Below are positions 23,451-33,499 of a stretch of DNA of 64,000 nt, piece after piece (position 1 is the first letter of the stretch; each line of letters opens with the position of its first letter). This DNA comes from Mytilus edulis (Eukaryota; Mollusca; Bivalvia; Mytilida; Mytilidae), in NCBI RefSeq assembly GCF_963676685.1, contig NC_092356.1, positions 19,579,750 through 19,643,749 on the forward strand, given 5' to 3'. The translations under genes and the position numbers were made by a program. Under the pieces are notes generated by a model. The model was not told where the DNA came from. It worked only from the letters and a program-made list of their open reading frames with translations, and ran no database searches.

Positions 23451-24714
23451 CAATATTCATGATAGAACTTTAATCTTCATTTCCTTGTTGTTTCAAGTTA
23501 CACTTCTTATAACAAAAAATAAAAGTTGGGCATGTAAATTAAACATTTGGGTGTATTAATATTTTTACAAATGCAAATATGGCTATGAAATCTGATATAT
23601 TAATAATTCAAGTGTATGTATGTTGATATAAAATAATTTAAATGTGGGTTTTAAAACAATTACAAATTTTGATTCCTTAATCTTATAAATAATTACTAAA
23701 TGACTTAAACCAATCATACTGTAGACACATTGCAGTCTACTGTCATAATATTCAATGTTAATATGGTAAATAATTATTGTACCAAAATTTGGTTCATATA
23801 AATAGCAAAGTATGATAGCATCCAAATTCTTCCAAGGATTTGTATAGTCTTATTATACAAATCATTTATTTAACAGAAGAAAATTTGTGTAATGTCATCT
23901 GTTGGAATATATATTAAGTATTACACATGTACAGGATTTTCCCCATAACATTAAGGTATTCCACATCCCAGGGTACACAAAACTGTCAATTAGAAACTAC
24001 TGCTTTACCTGTAAACAGCCATACAACTTATCAGTTGACCGACCATGCCACTACAATTTAAAAAAAAATGTTGATAGATGAAAATGAAATTCATCATTTT
24101 GTAATGAAAAAAAAATGAATTAAAATGGATTTTCTTCATCAAAATTATGAAATTAATTATTTTAACATAAAAACCAATTGAATAATTCCCAAAGATTAAA
24201 CGAAAATTATTATCTACTCCAGGAATATTTATAATGGGTCCCATCAATGATTTCTATTATGAAATGGATCTCAAACAGATATTGCATAATATAGATCTAA
24301 ACATCTTAACGAAAACCTTCTCCTTTTTTAGCCACACAAGCACAAAAGATGAATTGGGGGGTCCGAAAGAGACACATGGTCACATATTTTAACTGCCTAC
24401 AAGACACCTATTTTAGTAAAGCAAATTTCACTGGCAGTTTTGCGAACATCAAACAATCTAAATGCTGTTTGTCAGTAACTTTGACATGTATTCCAATTGA
24501 AAACAATTAATTAAAGGTTTGATAAAAATAAATCAAAATTAAACAACATGGTGGGATTGTTCAGGGTATTTCAATTTATTTGCACCTAAAGGGTATCCTA
24601 CTAATATACAAATTCTTGATTCTTCAAAGTGTAGTTTAACCATAATTAAAAGGAGTATATAACAGCAACAGAAAGTCATAAACACTGTAGAATAAAACTG
24701 TTCACATTTCAGGC

Positions 24715-25163
24715 AAAATTTATACTGTTGAGATAATGTCTAGACATATTTAAGACTGTCAAGAATGTGTCGAGATATATCCAGACAGCTTTAAGACTGT
24801 CAAGAATGGGGCAAGACATATTCAGACATTATTTAGAATGTCAAGAATATGTCAAGACATATTCAGACATTATTAAGAATGTCAAGAATATGTCAAGACT
24901 GATCAAGACAAATTTAAGACAGTTAAGAATTAGTCGAGACTAATCCAGACTCTTTATCAGATAATACAGGAAATGTCGAGAAATGTTTAGACAATATTCA
25001 TACTGTCAAGACACTTGTCAAGAAAATCAAAAACCTTATTAGACAAATTCATACTATGTCAAGAATTTTTAAAAATTATTCAGATAAATTAAGAATGTCG
25101 AGTAAAAATTCATGCATATTCAGACAAAAACTGGTCTTTTTAGACTTTTTGACTTTTGTAGTG
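24715..25163 (-). repeat. right repeat-array arm
   Basis: Reverse-oriented units such as gactgtcaagaatgtgtcga, gactgtcaagaatggggcaa and atgtcaagaatatgtcaaga followed by catattcagaca. The central units are the most alike, suggesting recent local duplication within the arm. Confidence 0.75.
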
Positions 25164-25329
25164 GTATAAACATAAAAATGACGTAAAAAAACCTTTTCTA
25201 TCATTATATACTTAATATTTCTTCTATTATTGTTAAAATATTAACAAAAGTTAGTCAGAACAATTGATAACCTTCTTAATAGATTGACACATATTATACT
25301 TGACTTCCTCTTTTTATCAGTTTACAGAT

Positions 25330-26745
25330 ATGTCCAGTTACCTGTATGATTATCTATGTCAGGATATTGTCGGATCTGAAGATTACGTTAAACTGATAAA
25401 ATTGATGACTGCATCAAGAGGGAAAACGGTAGTATTTAATTTTCCCCGCATTAGGTTGGCCTTTTGTGTACCCAAGGCAGGTGAAGGAAGTCAAATTAGG
25501 AGCGCTGTGATTGGATGTAAGGGTACAATATATTTTTTATTTATCTATGAATAACTGCAGTGTGTATATTTACAATATAAATTTTAAAACCTATTGAAAA
25601 ATTTTCTAGAGAATTATTCGAAAAGACTTGCAAAATTTCATAAATTTGGTGCAAAATGACGGTGGGCATGGATAACATAAACAAGCTCCGTTGGAAGTTG
25701 GTCATGATACTATTTGGCTTTAATTTTAAAACAGAGTAATAAAGTACTAACACAACATATAACTGTTTTATCCAGGTTTTTATCTTAAAAAGTGGTAAAT
25801 TTAGAAAATGTTAACATTGTCGCCTATGGCAGAATAAATAGTACCGTTTTCCCAAGAGACTGATTCTCTAGCAACAAATCAAATCCGGTTATCACAAGTG
25901 GTAGTTTGGGTGAAGGACTTGAACTAGAAGGAAGTGACTTAGATATTATGGTTGTACCATTGGATCGAGAGGTTACCGAAAAAAAGAAACTAAATGAGTA
26001 TCATTCTGCTAAATACTACATATTTGTAGAAACGGACGATGTAAAACCTGGCCTTGCGTATTTATGTCTAACGAAAGAAAACACAATAAATGAAAATGAA
26101 AAAATCACCATGATCAAGGTGTTGAGGAAAAAATATTTCTGTCAAGTGAATCAGCCAAACAGTTTTTTGATGAAGCTCTTTCAGTTGTTCATGGACCGTG
26201 TGTATCAGATAAACTCGCACAAATTGACATGGCAAGGAGTGTACATGCCAAATTATGGATAACGACATCTTTAACATGGATTACTAGATCTAACTATTCT
26301 TGGTCAACTAGTAAAGTAAAACAAACCAATATTGATCACGGTGTCCCGTTTGTACCTATTGGCACAGGAGAAAATCTAAATGAGGAAATAAAATGGCGTA
26401 TATCTTTCTCTGTTAGTGAAAAATTTCTGATATATTCATTTACTCATACGCAGTTGTTGTGCTATGTTCTAATGAAAATTCTTCTTAAAGATGTTATAAG
26501 CGAGTCACCCGGATGTAAGGACTTACTTTGTTCATACTTCATTAAGATTATCTTATTTGGCTATCTGAAGAATTGCCGACATCAATGTGGAAAAAAAATT
26601 TGATACCTTGCTTTATGAAATGTGTCAAAAGACTCGTATATTGTGTGGAATACTCGATTTATCCACATTACTTTATTCCAGGAAACAACCTTTTTGAAAA
26701 TAAAATTTTCGTGTTTTGCCACATGACATTTTCAGTTTGTATTTG
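25330..26745 (+). pseudogene. broken Mab-21/cGAS-like receptor gene
   Basis: The first piece starts at ATG 25330 (MSSYLYDYLCQDIVGSEDYV) and ends at a possible donor at 25429. The second holds the nucleotidyltransferase signature TSGSLGEGLELEGSDLDIMV (25894-25953), i.e. the GS motif and an acidic DxD pair. Then come ETDDVKPGLAYLCL, WITTSLTWITRSN, VPFVPIGTGE, WRISFSVSEKFLIYSFTHTQ, LCYVLMKILLKDV and, in a third frame, a Mab-21-type helical end (CVKRLVYCVEYSIYPHYFIP, GNNLFENKI). It is broken by TGA at 25861-25863, a frameshift near 26137, and another near 26560. The TPR-like tail seen at 2-535 is not recognisable here. From family knowledge, intact relatives are innate-immune nucleic-acid sensors. 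A decayed paralogue is the natural reading. Confidence 0.85.
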
Positions 26746-27084
26746 ACTGATGATTTTGAAAATCCCTTTGATATATGTTCACGTCTATTCATTCAAAAGA
26801 AAAGTTAAATGCATTAAAATTATTATTGACCCCATCGTTAAACCCCTTAAATATTGGGTGCAGACAAATCTAACAGTGTTATATAAGCACACACTATAAA
26901 GAGTATGACCGTACAACACAAGAACAAACTAAACAAAAAGGGCAACAATGTATGAGCAAAACAAACAAACTTAGAAGGTGAAAATGTCGAAAATATGAGT
27001 ACAGCAGTCAGGTTAGTGTTAAAATCGTAAAAATCATATAAAAGAACTCATATGTCAACAAAGAAAAACAACGACATATTCGTT

Positions 27085-27160
27085 TGATGTGGTTGTGCTT
27101 TTGATTTTGACATTTGATTATGGACTTTCCGTTTTCAATTGCCATCGGAGTTCATTATTT
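27085..27160 (-). repeat. dispersed repeat C fragment, inverted
   Basis: gtgcttttgattttgacatt then tgattatggactttccgttt, the inverse of the repeat C core. Confidence 0.5.
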
Positions 27161-27237
27161 TAATTATTTAACTTTTTACCGTAAAACGGTGCTACTTAAT
27201 TACAAGCTCATGACTTGGAACAGGCATATTTACCCAA

Positions 27238-27321
27238 GGGCTTGTACAAAAAAGAGAAAAGAAATTAGCCAAGTCTGTTAATTTCACCTTTCGGTATATT
27301 GATGATGTACTGTCTCTTAAT
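27238..27321 (+). pseudogene. reverse transcriptase relic, part 1 (YIDD box)
   Basis: The in-frame reading ends KSVNFTFRYIDDVLSLN; FRYIDDVLSLN carries the catalytic YxDD of a reverse transcriptase. The frame stops abruptly at the left end of a DNA transposon and resumes at 29114. Lineage is uncertain; a Penelope-like or related non-LTR type common in molluscs is plausible. Confidence 0.75.
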
Positions 27322-27744
27322 AGACATGTTACGAAAAGGTATATTCACGACGCTGAGGTTGATAAATTACAATTTAAATGTGGGGACTGTGTCAAAACAC
27401 AAAAAGATTACATTGAATATGATTTAAAAACTGCATTGATCCTTTTTGAGGCAATTCCGTATGGAACGACTATTCAATAACAGTTGTACTATAAGAAAAA
27501 TATAAGAAATAGATATTAACGAATTTCATAATATTTTTAAGAAACTATAATGCAAAAATAATGGGAGGAGGAGGGGATCATGTTAATGCAGTAGATGTGC
27601 GGGGCAACGGAGACACGGGGTACATACATGTACTGTCAGTACGTGTGTGAATTCTTCGGCGAGCCCTTAATAGACATTGCCAATAATCTTAATTTTTAAT
27701 AGCTAATCACTAGTAATTTTTGGGCCCTGTATAGCTTGCTCTTC

Positions 27745-27872
27745 GGTGTGAGCCAAGGCTCCGTGTTGAAGGCCGTACCTTGACCTATAATGGTGTAATT
27801 TATAAATTGTTACATGGATGGAGAGTTGTCTCATTTGTACTCATACCACATCTTCCTATATCTACTTGCCAA
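27745..27872 (-). repeat. repeat A fragment, inverted
   Basis: gttgaaggccgtaccttgac, agttgtctcatttgtactca and taccacatcttcct give the inverted front half of repeat A. Confidence 0.7.
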
Positions 27873-28562
27873 TAATCTTAATTATTATAATTTGTTTTAT
27901 ACCTACTCGTGAATATATATGTATATAACGGTTATTTCTATATAGTTACGAAAAGCAAACAAAGGAGTGTATGTATTTTGATCCAGTTGTTTGCCGCTTA
28001 AATTTTCATCTAACGGGGTCTTTTTTAAAACACATAAACAAGATTTTAATTCAATTTTAGTTTTAGAAAATTTACTCCCGGCCATATAGCGTCCTTTATT
28101 TCCTTTCAAATTTATCTTAAATTAAACAGTTTCAACTCAATTTGTTGTTTCCTTATAAGGAGTTTTTGATTGATTGATTGTTGATTGCTTAACGTACAGT
28201 AGCAAATATGTCATGCATCTTCAAAACGATAAGAGGTTTGAGTAAAATATGACTCACTACTCACCGGGTGAACATCCCTACAGAGTTTCAAAAGCACTGC
28301 ATAATAACTTTGCATTTACACCTTAACAACACCTTATGCATACATTGCATTCATACACAGGTTATTTAGGACAACAGAAATTATATAAGATTTATTCGAA
28401 GTTTTTTCCTAGGACACCAAAATGATGCCCAACAGTATAATCTATTGTCTTTAATTGGACCAGGTTTGGAGTTAGATTTCCCCTAGAATTTTTTCATCTT
28501 AGCGGATAAAATTTATCCATGTCGATCGCCCCTCGTTACCCCTTACAGATTCCATCAACTAA

Positions 28563-28837
28563 GAGCTTAAACCACGAGCAGAAAGAAGAAAATCTAAAAA
28601 TATGAATTTGCGTATATCAGAGTGGCGGGTTTATGTCGAACACGCTATAAGACGCTTAACAACTTTCAGAGTCATTGGAAGCTTATGGAGACACCCGAGA
28701 GAAGAAAAAAACCCAACCAGACTGTAGAGCTTTGTGCGGGATTAGTGGAACGACAGATTGAACTTTTTCAGAACTGTAATACAACAATAAAACTTTGTCT
28801 AACGTGCTTACTATGTATTAATTATCAATCTAACTAG
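28563..28837 (+). pseudogene. Harbinger/IS5-type transposase C-terminal relic
   Basis: Frame 28563 onward reads ELKPRAERRKSKN, then WRVYVEHAIRRLTTFRVIGS and LWRHPREE, stopping near 28724. The neighbouring frame continues PNQTVELCAGLVERQIELF. Together these match the C-terminal segment of DDE transposases of the Harbinger/IS5-like group, where VEHAIRRLKTF holds the catalytic Glu. One frameshift near 28715 and no recognisable upstream catalytic region make it non-functional. Confidence 0.7.
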
Positions 28838-29035
28838 AATCGAATGAACTTGTATAACTCTCAGTCCCCCTTTTTCTAGCCCATCCAATCTGGCACGCGT
28901 ACACCTTTTATGTCTTATGATATCACAAAAGCAATTGTCATATAGGATGTTACATAATGATGTTCTAGATAAATGTGATTTGAATTAACCAAGACGCACA
29001 GGATTCAAATGTTACCTGTTTAAATCTAGAATCAA

Positions 29036-29113
29036 TGTTTTGACACCGTCCCCAATTTTAAAGTGTAATTTGTCAACCTCAGCGTCGAGAATATACCTTT
29101 TCGTAACATGTCT
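29036..29113 (-). repeat. right TIR of the Harbinger-like element
   Basis: Inverse of 27322-27400: ccttttcgtaacatgtct at the edge, then cagcgtcgagaatata and tttgtcaacct inward. Confidence 0.8.
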
Positions 29114-29345
29114 AATAATAATAGAATCATTGATCACTTACATTTAACACTGTTTAATATATCCAAGTAAACTTGAAATTAAAGATACTACCGACACAGA
29201 TAAATCTGCTTCATATTTAGATTTTTTTCTCGAAATGACTACTGATCGTAGGTCAAATACAAAAATTTATGATCATAAATTTATGACACACGCGATGATT
29301 TTAATTTTCCAACTTTCCATTTCTGTGTAGCAAATTCCCAGCTCA
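29114..29345 (+). pseudogene. reverse transcriptase relic, part 2
   Basis: Continues from 27321: YPSKLEIKDTTDTDKSASYL (29159-29215), DFFLEMTTDRRSNTKIYD, then RDDFNF followed by a diverged end near 29345. One frameshift lies near 29155. The SASYLD box directly after the YIDD region is typical of this mollusc reverse transcriptase group. Confidence 0.75.
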
Positions 29346-29374
29346 AAGTAATTTGATTTTGTTGAATCAATAAA

Positions 29375-29545
29375 GGCAATAGTAGTATAGCGCTGTTCAA
29401 AAGTCGTAAATCGATGGGGGGGAAAACAAAATCGGAGTAACAAACTAAAACTGAGGGAAACGCATTCAATATAAGAAGAGAACCACGACACAACATTAAA
29501 ATGTAACACCATAGAAACGCCCTAAGCATTAGACAAAATCCGATG
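29375..29545 (-). repeat. repeat B fragment, inverted, inside the RT relic
   Basis: agtagtatagcgctgttcaa, aactaaaactgagggaaacg and gaaccacgacacaacat are the inverse of parts of 7470-7850. It separates RT part 2 from the C-terminal piece. Confidence 0.6.
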
Positions 29546-29615
29546 AGAATAACAATGAGGAATACTGCTTTCTCAAAAGTTGGTAAGACAGGGCTATGAA
29601 TCAATCAAATTAAGG

Positions 29616-29714
29616 TCATCACTCAAGAAATTTTACTGTCGCCATCATGAGCTGATAGGCAATTATGACAAAAGTGTGTCAGAAATCATATCTGATATTC
29701 TTCCTCAGTCATAA
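29616..29714 (+). pseudogene. reverse transcriptase relic, C-terminus
   Basis: SSLKKFYCRHHELIGNYDKS then VSEIISDILPQS and a stop at 29712-29714. This is the characteristic end of the same mollusc reverse transcriptase group. The following 29715-29840 (cattaccgaacttaacaaag, aacacgacgggtgccgtata, acctgatttcactcccggtt) looks like its 3' UTR. Confidence 0.7.
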
Positions 29715-29944
29715 TAACCTTCCATCATTACCGAACTTAACAAAGAAATAACACGACGGGTGCCGTATACGGTACAGGAAATGCTTACCCTTCAGGAGCA
29801 CCTGATTTCACTCCCGGTTTTTAGTGGAGTTCGTGTTGTTTCTTATTTGTGTTTTGTTACTGTTGATGTAAATGTCTTTTTGTTTTATGAGTCTTTGTTT
29901 ACTCCTTGTTTTGATTGTTATTGTCTTAGATTTTAACGGGTTTA

Positions 29945-30140
29945 ATATAAAATAAAGTTGTTGTATGATTGTTATTAAAACAATTCCACGAGAGACCAAA
30001 TGACACAGCAATTAACAACTTCGGGTAACCGTACGCTCACAAAAATGAGTAAAACCCATACCACGTAGTCAACTATAAAAGACCCCGAAAAAACAAATGT
30101 AACACAATTCAAAGGGGAAAACTAACAGCTTGATTACAGA
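29945..30140 (+). repeat. repeat A fragment
   Basis: agagaccaaatgacacagca, attaacaacttcgggtaacc, taaaacccataccacgta, actataaaagaccccg, gaaaactaacagcttgatta. Confidence 0.7.
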
Positions 30141-30327
30141 AAAAGCTTTGATTATTTGTCATGCAACTGATTTGAAATTAAAGCAAAAATCAAAACCATT
30201 ATCAGCAATAAGATCAATTAGTGAAGAATATCAGCAAACCGATTATACAATCCGAAGAAATGCCCGGTAATACGAAACTTGGAAATTTATAATTACCTCT
30301 TTTATATTCCGTCTTGTTTACTATATA

Positions 30328-31666
30328 TGGGCGTTTTTCAATAAAAGCGTTCCTTTCAGACCTAAAAAAAAATGGAAAATCAACTAGTCTAAAATTTATT
30401 TTCAAGAGTTATTTTGAATACCTCTATTATAGACTTGTTTGTAAACAAAAAGTGCAATCTTAAATACTCTTTAAAATGATATTATTTTCATAATTTGTGT
30501 ACTGTTTCGTAACGAAACTGCTTCTAAACACACATATTTTTGCAATTTTAAATGTTTCCTATAGACATTCCAGTTTGTTTACTTTATATACTAGAAAAAT
30601 CTCATTTTTTTCTGAATTGGAGAACCATTTTTTATCGATAAAGATTAGACAGTACTTCACATATGAAGGTACAACTCATGTTACGTAGTGGACATTTTGA
30701 TGCGTTTCGTAGTTGACAAAACCGTTTCGTAGTGGACAAAAAGTTTCGTAATTGACATCAAACCCTATTCTATGTTAATAAAAACATAATAAAACTTACA
30801 TGAAACTAACCTTTGTTATTTGCTTTGCACGAATATAATTGAAAAAAGAGTAAAAAAGACTGCATGGTAGTGGTAGTGTCCACTACGAAACGTTTTTCTC
30901 CCAAACTTGTTTCGTAGGGGACCGTTTCGTAGGGGACGTATTCACATGTTTTATTTTTTTCTCACAACCTTAATATTGCAATAGTAACAAGACTGACTGT
31001 ATTCATCAAAGCGTTATTAAGCTGTACACTGATATTTTTTTCATAATTTTAAAACCAGTAACTGAAGGAGATTTGACCCGTTTCGTAGTGGACATTTACA
31101 AAAATACGGCATCACTCTGGTCCATTTGATGTGCTCAATTTTTCTTACCAACAGTTTAATTGCCGTTATAAAAGCATCACTTCTTTTGTAAGACCCTAAT
31201 GTTTATATCTCTTGCAAACAAAAAATTACATTGATTTTATAAAACTGTTTATAAGCAAGTTTTAATGACTTCGTTTCGTAGTGGACATTGTGTTAGGGAC
31301 ACACCTTCTAAAATAAAAAATCCTATGTTAAAAGCTGTTTATTAAAATATGTTGGCTCTAAACAGACTTTTGAATGATTAAAGAACTTATATTAAGTAAA
31401 ATTAATATTTATTTCTACATTTTTTTACGATATTTGAGAGTATGAATGTTGAACAGGCGGTCTAGGGACATGCCATTTTGGTTGTTTCGGACCATTCAGG
31501 AATCAATATCTTATCAATCCCTCTAAAAAATAAACTGTTTCTTTGCTTAAAAATGTTATATCTAATTCAATGTACTGACTGCACAAAAAAATTACTTGCA
31601 AAGATCAAACACATTTTTTTTAAAGTGGCTGGGACAAGAAAGTACGTTTTTATTGAAAAACGCCCA
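30328..31666. mobile_element. TIR element carrying nine GTTTCGTAGTGGAC motifs, 1.34 kb
   Basis: Inverted ends: tgggcgtttttcaataaaag on the left, ttttattgaaaaacgccca on the right, about 30 bp with mismatches further in. tata flanks both sides (30324-30327, 31667-31670). The empty site is preserved in copies 2 and 3. Nine copies of a 14-mer (GTTTCGTAGTGGAC and variants) lie at 30680, 30704, 30724, 30743, 30878 (inverted), 30909, 30924, 31080 and 31273. There is no transposase, so it is non-autonomous. Internal clusters like this are usually protein-binding sites, for example for transposase. Confidence 0.75.
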
Positions 31667-31696
31667 TATACTATAGACGTTAAATAGTTTTATTGT

Positions 31697-32182
31697 ACTT
31701 CACGTTAAAATGAAATATCTTGATTGGCTAATACGAGGGTGTTAATTGACTCTATCACATGGCTGAGCGAATGACAATTTTTTTAATGTCACCCTCTCGT
31801 CCAGACCAGTCAACAATCAACGATTTAAAGGACAATGAATTGAATTTACATTTAAAAGTTAGTAAAAACAATACTTAAGTTCTACGTTTTTTGGTTTAGA
31901 TTCTATTATTTGACTGTCAAAATAAAAGTAATTAAAAATCTTATTTCACTTCTAATACTCGTAACGTTGTTATAGAAAATACTTTTAAATAAAATTCATC
32001 TTAAAAGACAATAATAATATTACATTCGGTATAATAAATTAAATAACACATAGCTGAGAGGGTGATAGAGCAGATTGGTAACCTTCGAAAAAGCATTGTC
32101 AACCTTGGGTTCGCCGCAGTTGATAATGTTTGGTCGGGGTACCAATCTGCTCTATCACCCTCTCAGCTATTTGTTATTTATA
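31697..32182. mobile_element. second insertion in segmental copy 4, with fold-back
   Basis: Absent from copies 2 and 3, which run directly from the gacgttaaat block to the aggtggaag block. It contains a near-perfect hairpin at 32041-32180 and, near its left end, gagggtgttaattgac, cacatggctgagcg and tgtcaccctctcgtcc. Exact edges are uncertain. Confidence 0.5.
32041..32180. repeat. fold-back hairpin, ~140 bp
   Basis: Left arm tagctgagagggtgatagag then cagattggtaacc; right arm ggtaccaatctg then ctctatcaccctctcagcta. The arms of about 42 bp are almost perfect, with flanking aaataaca/tgttattt extending them, and a loop of about 55 nt. Confidence 0.85.
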
Positions 32183-32576
32183 TACTATTAGGTGGGAGAT
32201 GCAATTATTAAAATGTAACACATGTATACAAAACTATATGATTCTAAGCAGATTGGAAAAAGGTTAACATTATACGAGAATAATTTCTTAAAGTAAGAAC
32301 ATTCTTTTTCATTTCCATATATTGTATTCCTTCATACATGTATATACGCCATTTAATGACTAAAGCAGAGAACATGTTGAATTTAAAGAAAGCGTTTTCG
32401 TATGTGGCAGTTTTTACTCATAAAAGAGAGATTAATGTCACAACGGATAACGATTTTTAGTATTGTATGGTCAAGAGAAAACGTTGAAAAGGAACAGACA
32501 AAGACAGTTAATGAGTTATGTTGAACAGTGTGTTTCTAATTTTGTTGTTGTTGTAAATTATATGAAACAGATCGCA

Positions 32577-32860
32577 TTTAAGGTGGTACCCAACACCATC
32601 ACTAAAATTAATTTGGCTCGTTTAATTTTCATAAAATTTTGACAAAGTATTTACTTTGACCATTTGACAAAAATATAAAAATTTCAAAAAATTTGAACCA
32701 ACCATTTTATCAGTAAAAATACACTGGTTTTATAGCAGTTTGCCAAACACTAATTTTGATCATTGAGAAGCTTAATATTCCTTTAACAACACAAAGTAAT
32801 TAAAACGTTTAGCTGATTTTTAAAGAGTTATCTCCCTGTAGTGTTAGGTACCACCTTAAA
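32577..32860. mobile_element. MITE, 284 bp
   Basis: Perfect inverted ends tttaaggtggtacc and ggtaccaccttaaa, extended by aacac/gtgtt with one offset. The interior is AT-rich (taattaaaacgtttagctga, agagttatctccctg). It is missing from segmental copy 2, which gives the empty site. It belongs to a ttaaggtggtacc-type MITE family widespread in molluscs. Confidence 0.8.
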
Positions 32861-32879
32861 TATTGTTTTATATGATATA

Positions 32880-33005
32880 GAAAAGAAGAGATGTGGAATG
32901 ATTGCCAATGAGACAACTCTCAACAAGAGACACAGAAATTAACAGTTATAGGTCACCATACGCCTTTCAACAATGAACAAAGACCCTACTGCATAGTCAG
33001 TGACC
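32880..33005 (+). repeat. repeat A copy
   Basis: agatgtggaatgattgccaa, tgagacaactctcaacaaga, attaacagttataggtcacc, caatgaacaaagaccctact. It is the counterpart of the 11975 copy. Confidence 0.8.
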
Positions 33006-33499
33006 ATTTGTATCTCCTTTACATTGATTTACATTCGGCTGGCCGGAGTCTTTTTATTATATGGTATGTTTTTTTCTCTTACAAACGAATTTTTCGATCT
33101 AAAAATTCAGATACTTTTTTGCATAAATATCAGGTAGGACATTAGTGATTGCCCTAGATATTTGTTTCATCTTACCCGCAATTCGACGTTGCGGTCTGTA
33201 ATCAATTTACAATTATACTAGTTGATATCAGATCATGTGAAAATATTTGTGTCCTTGTGTACTTGGTTTGAGTAAACTGTATTTATAATCTTCTGGGTTG
33301 AATGATCGAAGTTTTGTAAAATTCATAATTATTTCCGTACCATATTTACCTTTTTATATCATTCATAGTTGAATAGCATTGATGAGAGAATGTGATTTCA
33401 TAGTAAGGGTAGGATGTACTGGTCTAATGGAAGTGCAGTTTCTGTTTTGTCTCATGTAGTTTCTGTTTTCTTCACCAATCTGATAAGTTTAAATATTGA

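Larger units (their letters stand above)
23116..25163. mobile_element. TIR element with long arms built of short repeats, 2.05 kb
   Basis: The outer ends match inversely: cactacagaagtataaaagt then ctgaaaagaccagtttttgt on the left; actggtctttttagactttt then gacttttgtagtg on the right. A gta triplet flanks both sides, a possible 3-bp target duplication. Each arm (about 330 and 450 bp) is a run of degenerate units of about 30 bp around a TGTCAAGA/TCTTGACA core. The middle (23500-24700) is AT-rich and non-coding, so the element is non-autonomous. The architecture resembles fold-back or Galileo-type transposons, whose TIRs also contain tandem subrepeats. Confidence 0.75.
27322..29113 (+). mobile_element. 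Harbinger-like DNA transposon nested in the RT relic, 1.79 kb
   Basis: The terminal inverted repeats are about 78 bp: left 27322-27400 beginning agacatgttacgaaaaggta, right 29036-29113 with the inverse, about 6-8 mismatches. aat on both sides (27319-27321 and 29114-29116) fits a 3-bp target duplication as used by PIF/Harbinger elements. A transposase C-terminal relic lies at 28563-28837. A repeat-A fragment at 27745-27872 is a later passenger. Confidence 0.75.
30146..32440 (+). repeat. segmental repeat, copy 4, carrying insertions
   Basis: Three parts align with copy 2: 30146-30327, 31667-31696 and 32183-32440. They are separated by the elements at 30328-31666 and about 31697-32182. The match continues past 32440 through gttaatgagttatgttgaac and aaattatatgaaacag to the MITE at 32577, then to the repeat-A copy at 32880. 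Confidence 0.65.

Noticed and set aside
24715..25163. Regularly spaced ~30-bp repeats that could be read as a CRISPR-like array
   Set aside because: The units are degenerate, the spacers are not unique, the array is mirrored at 23116-23450 as the other arm of one element, and the DNA is animal.
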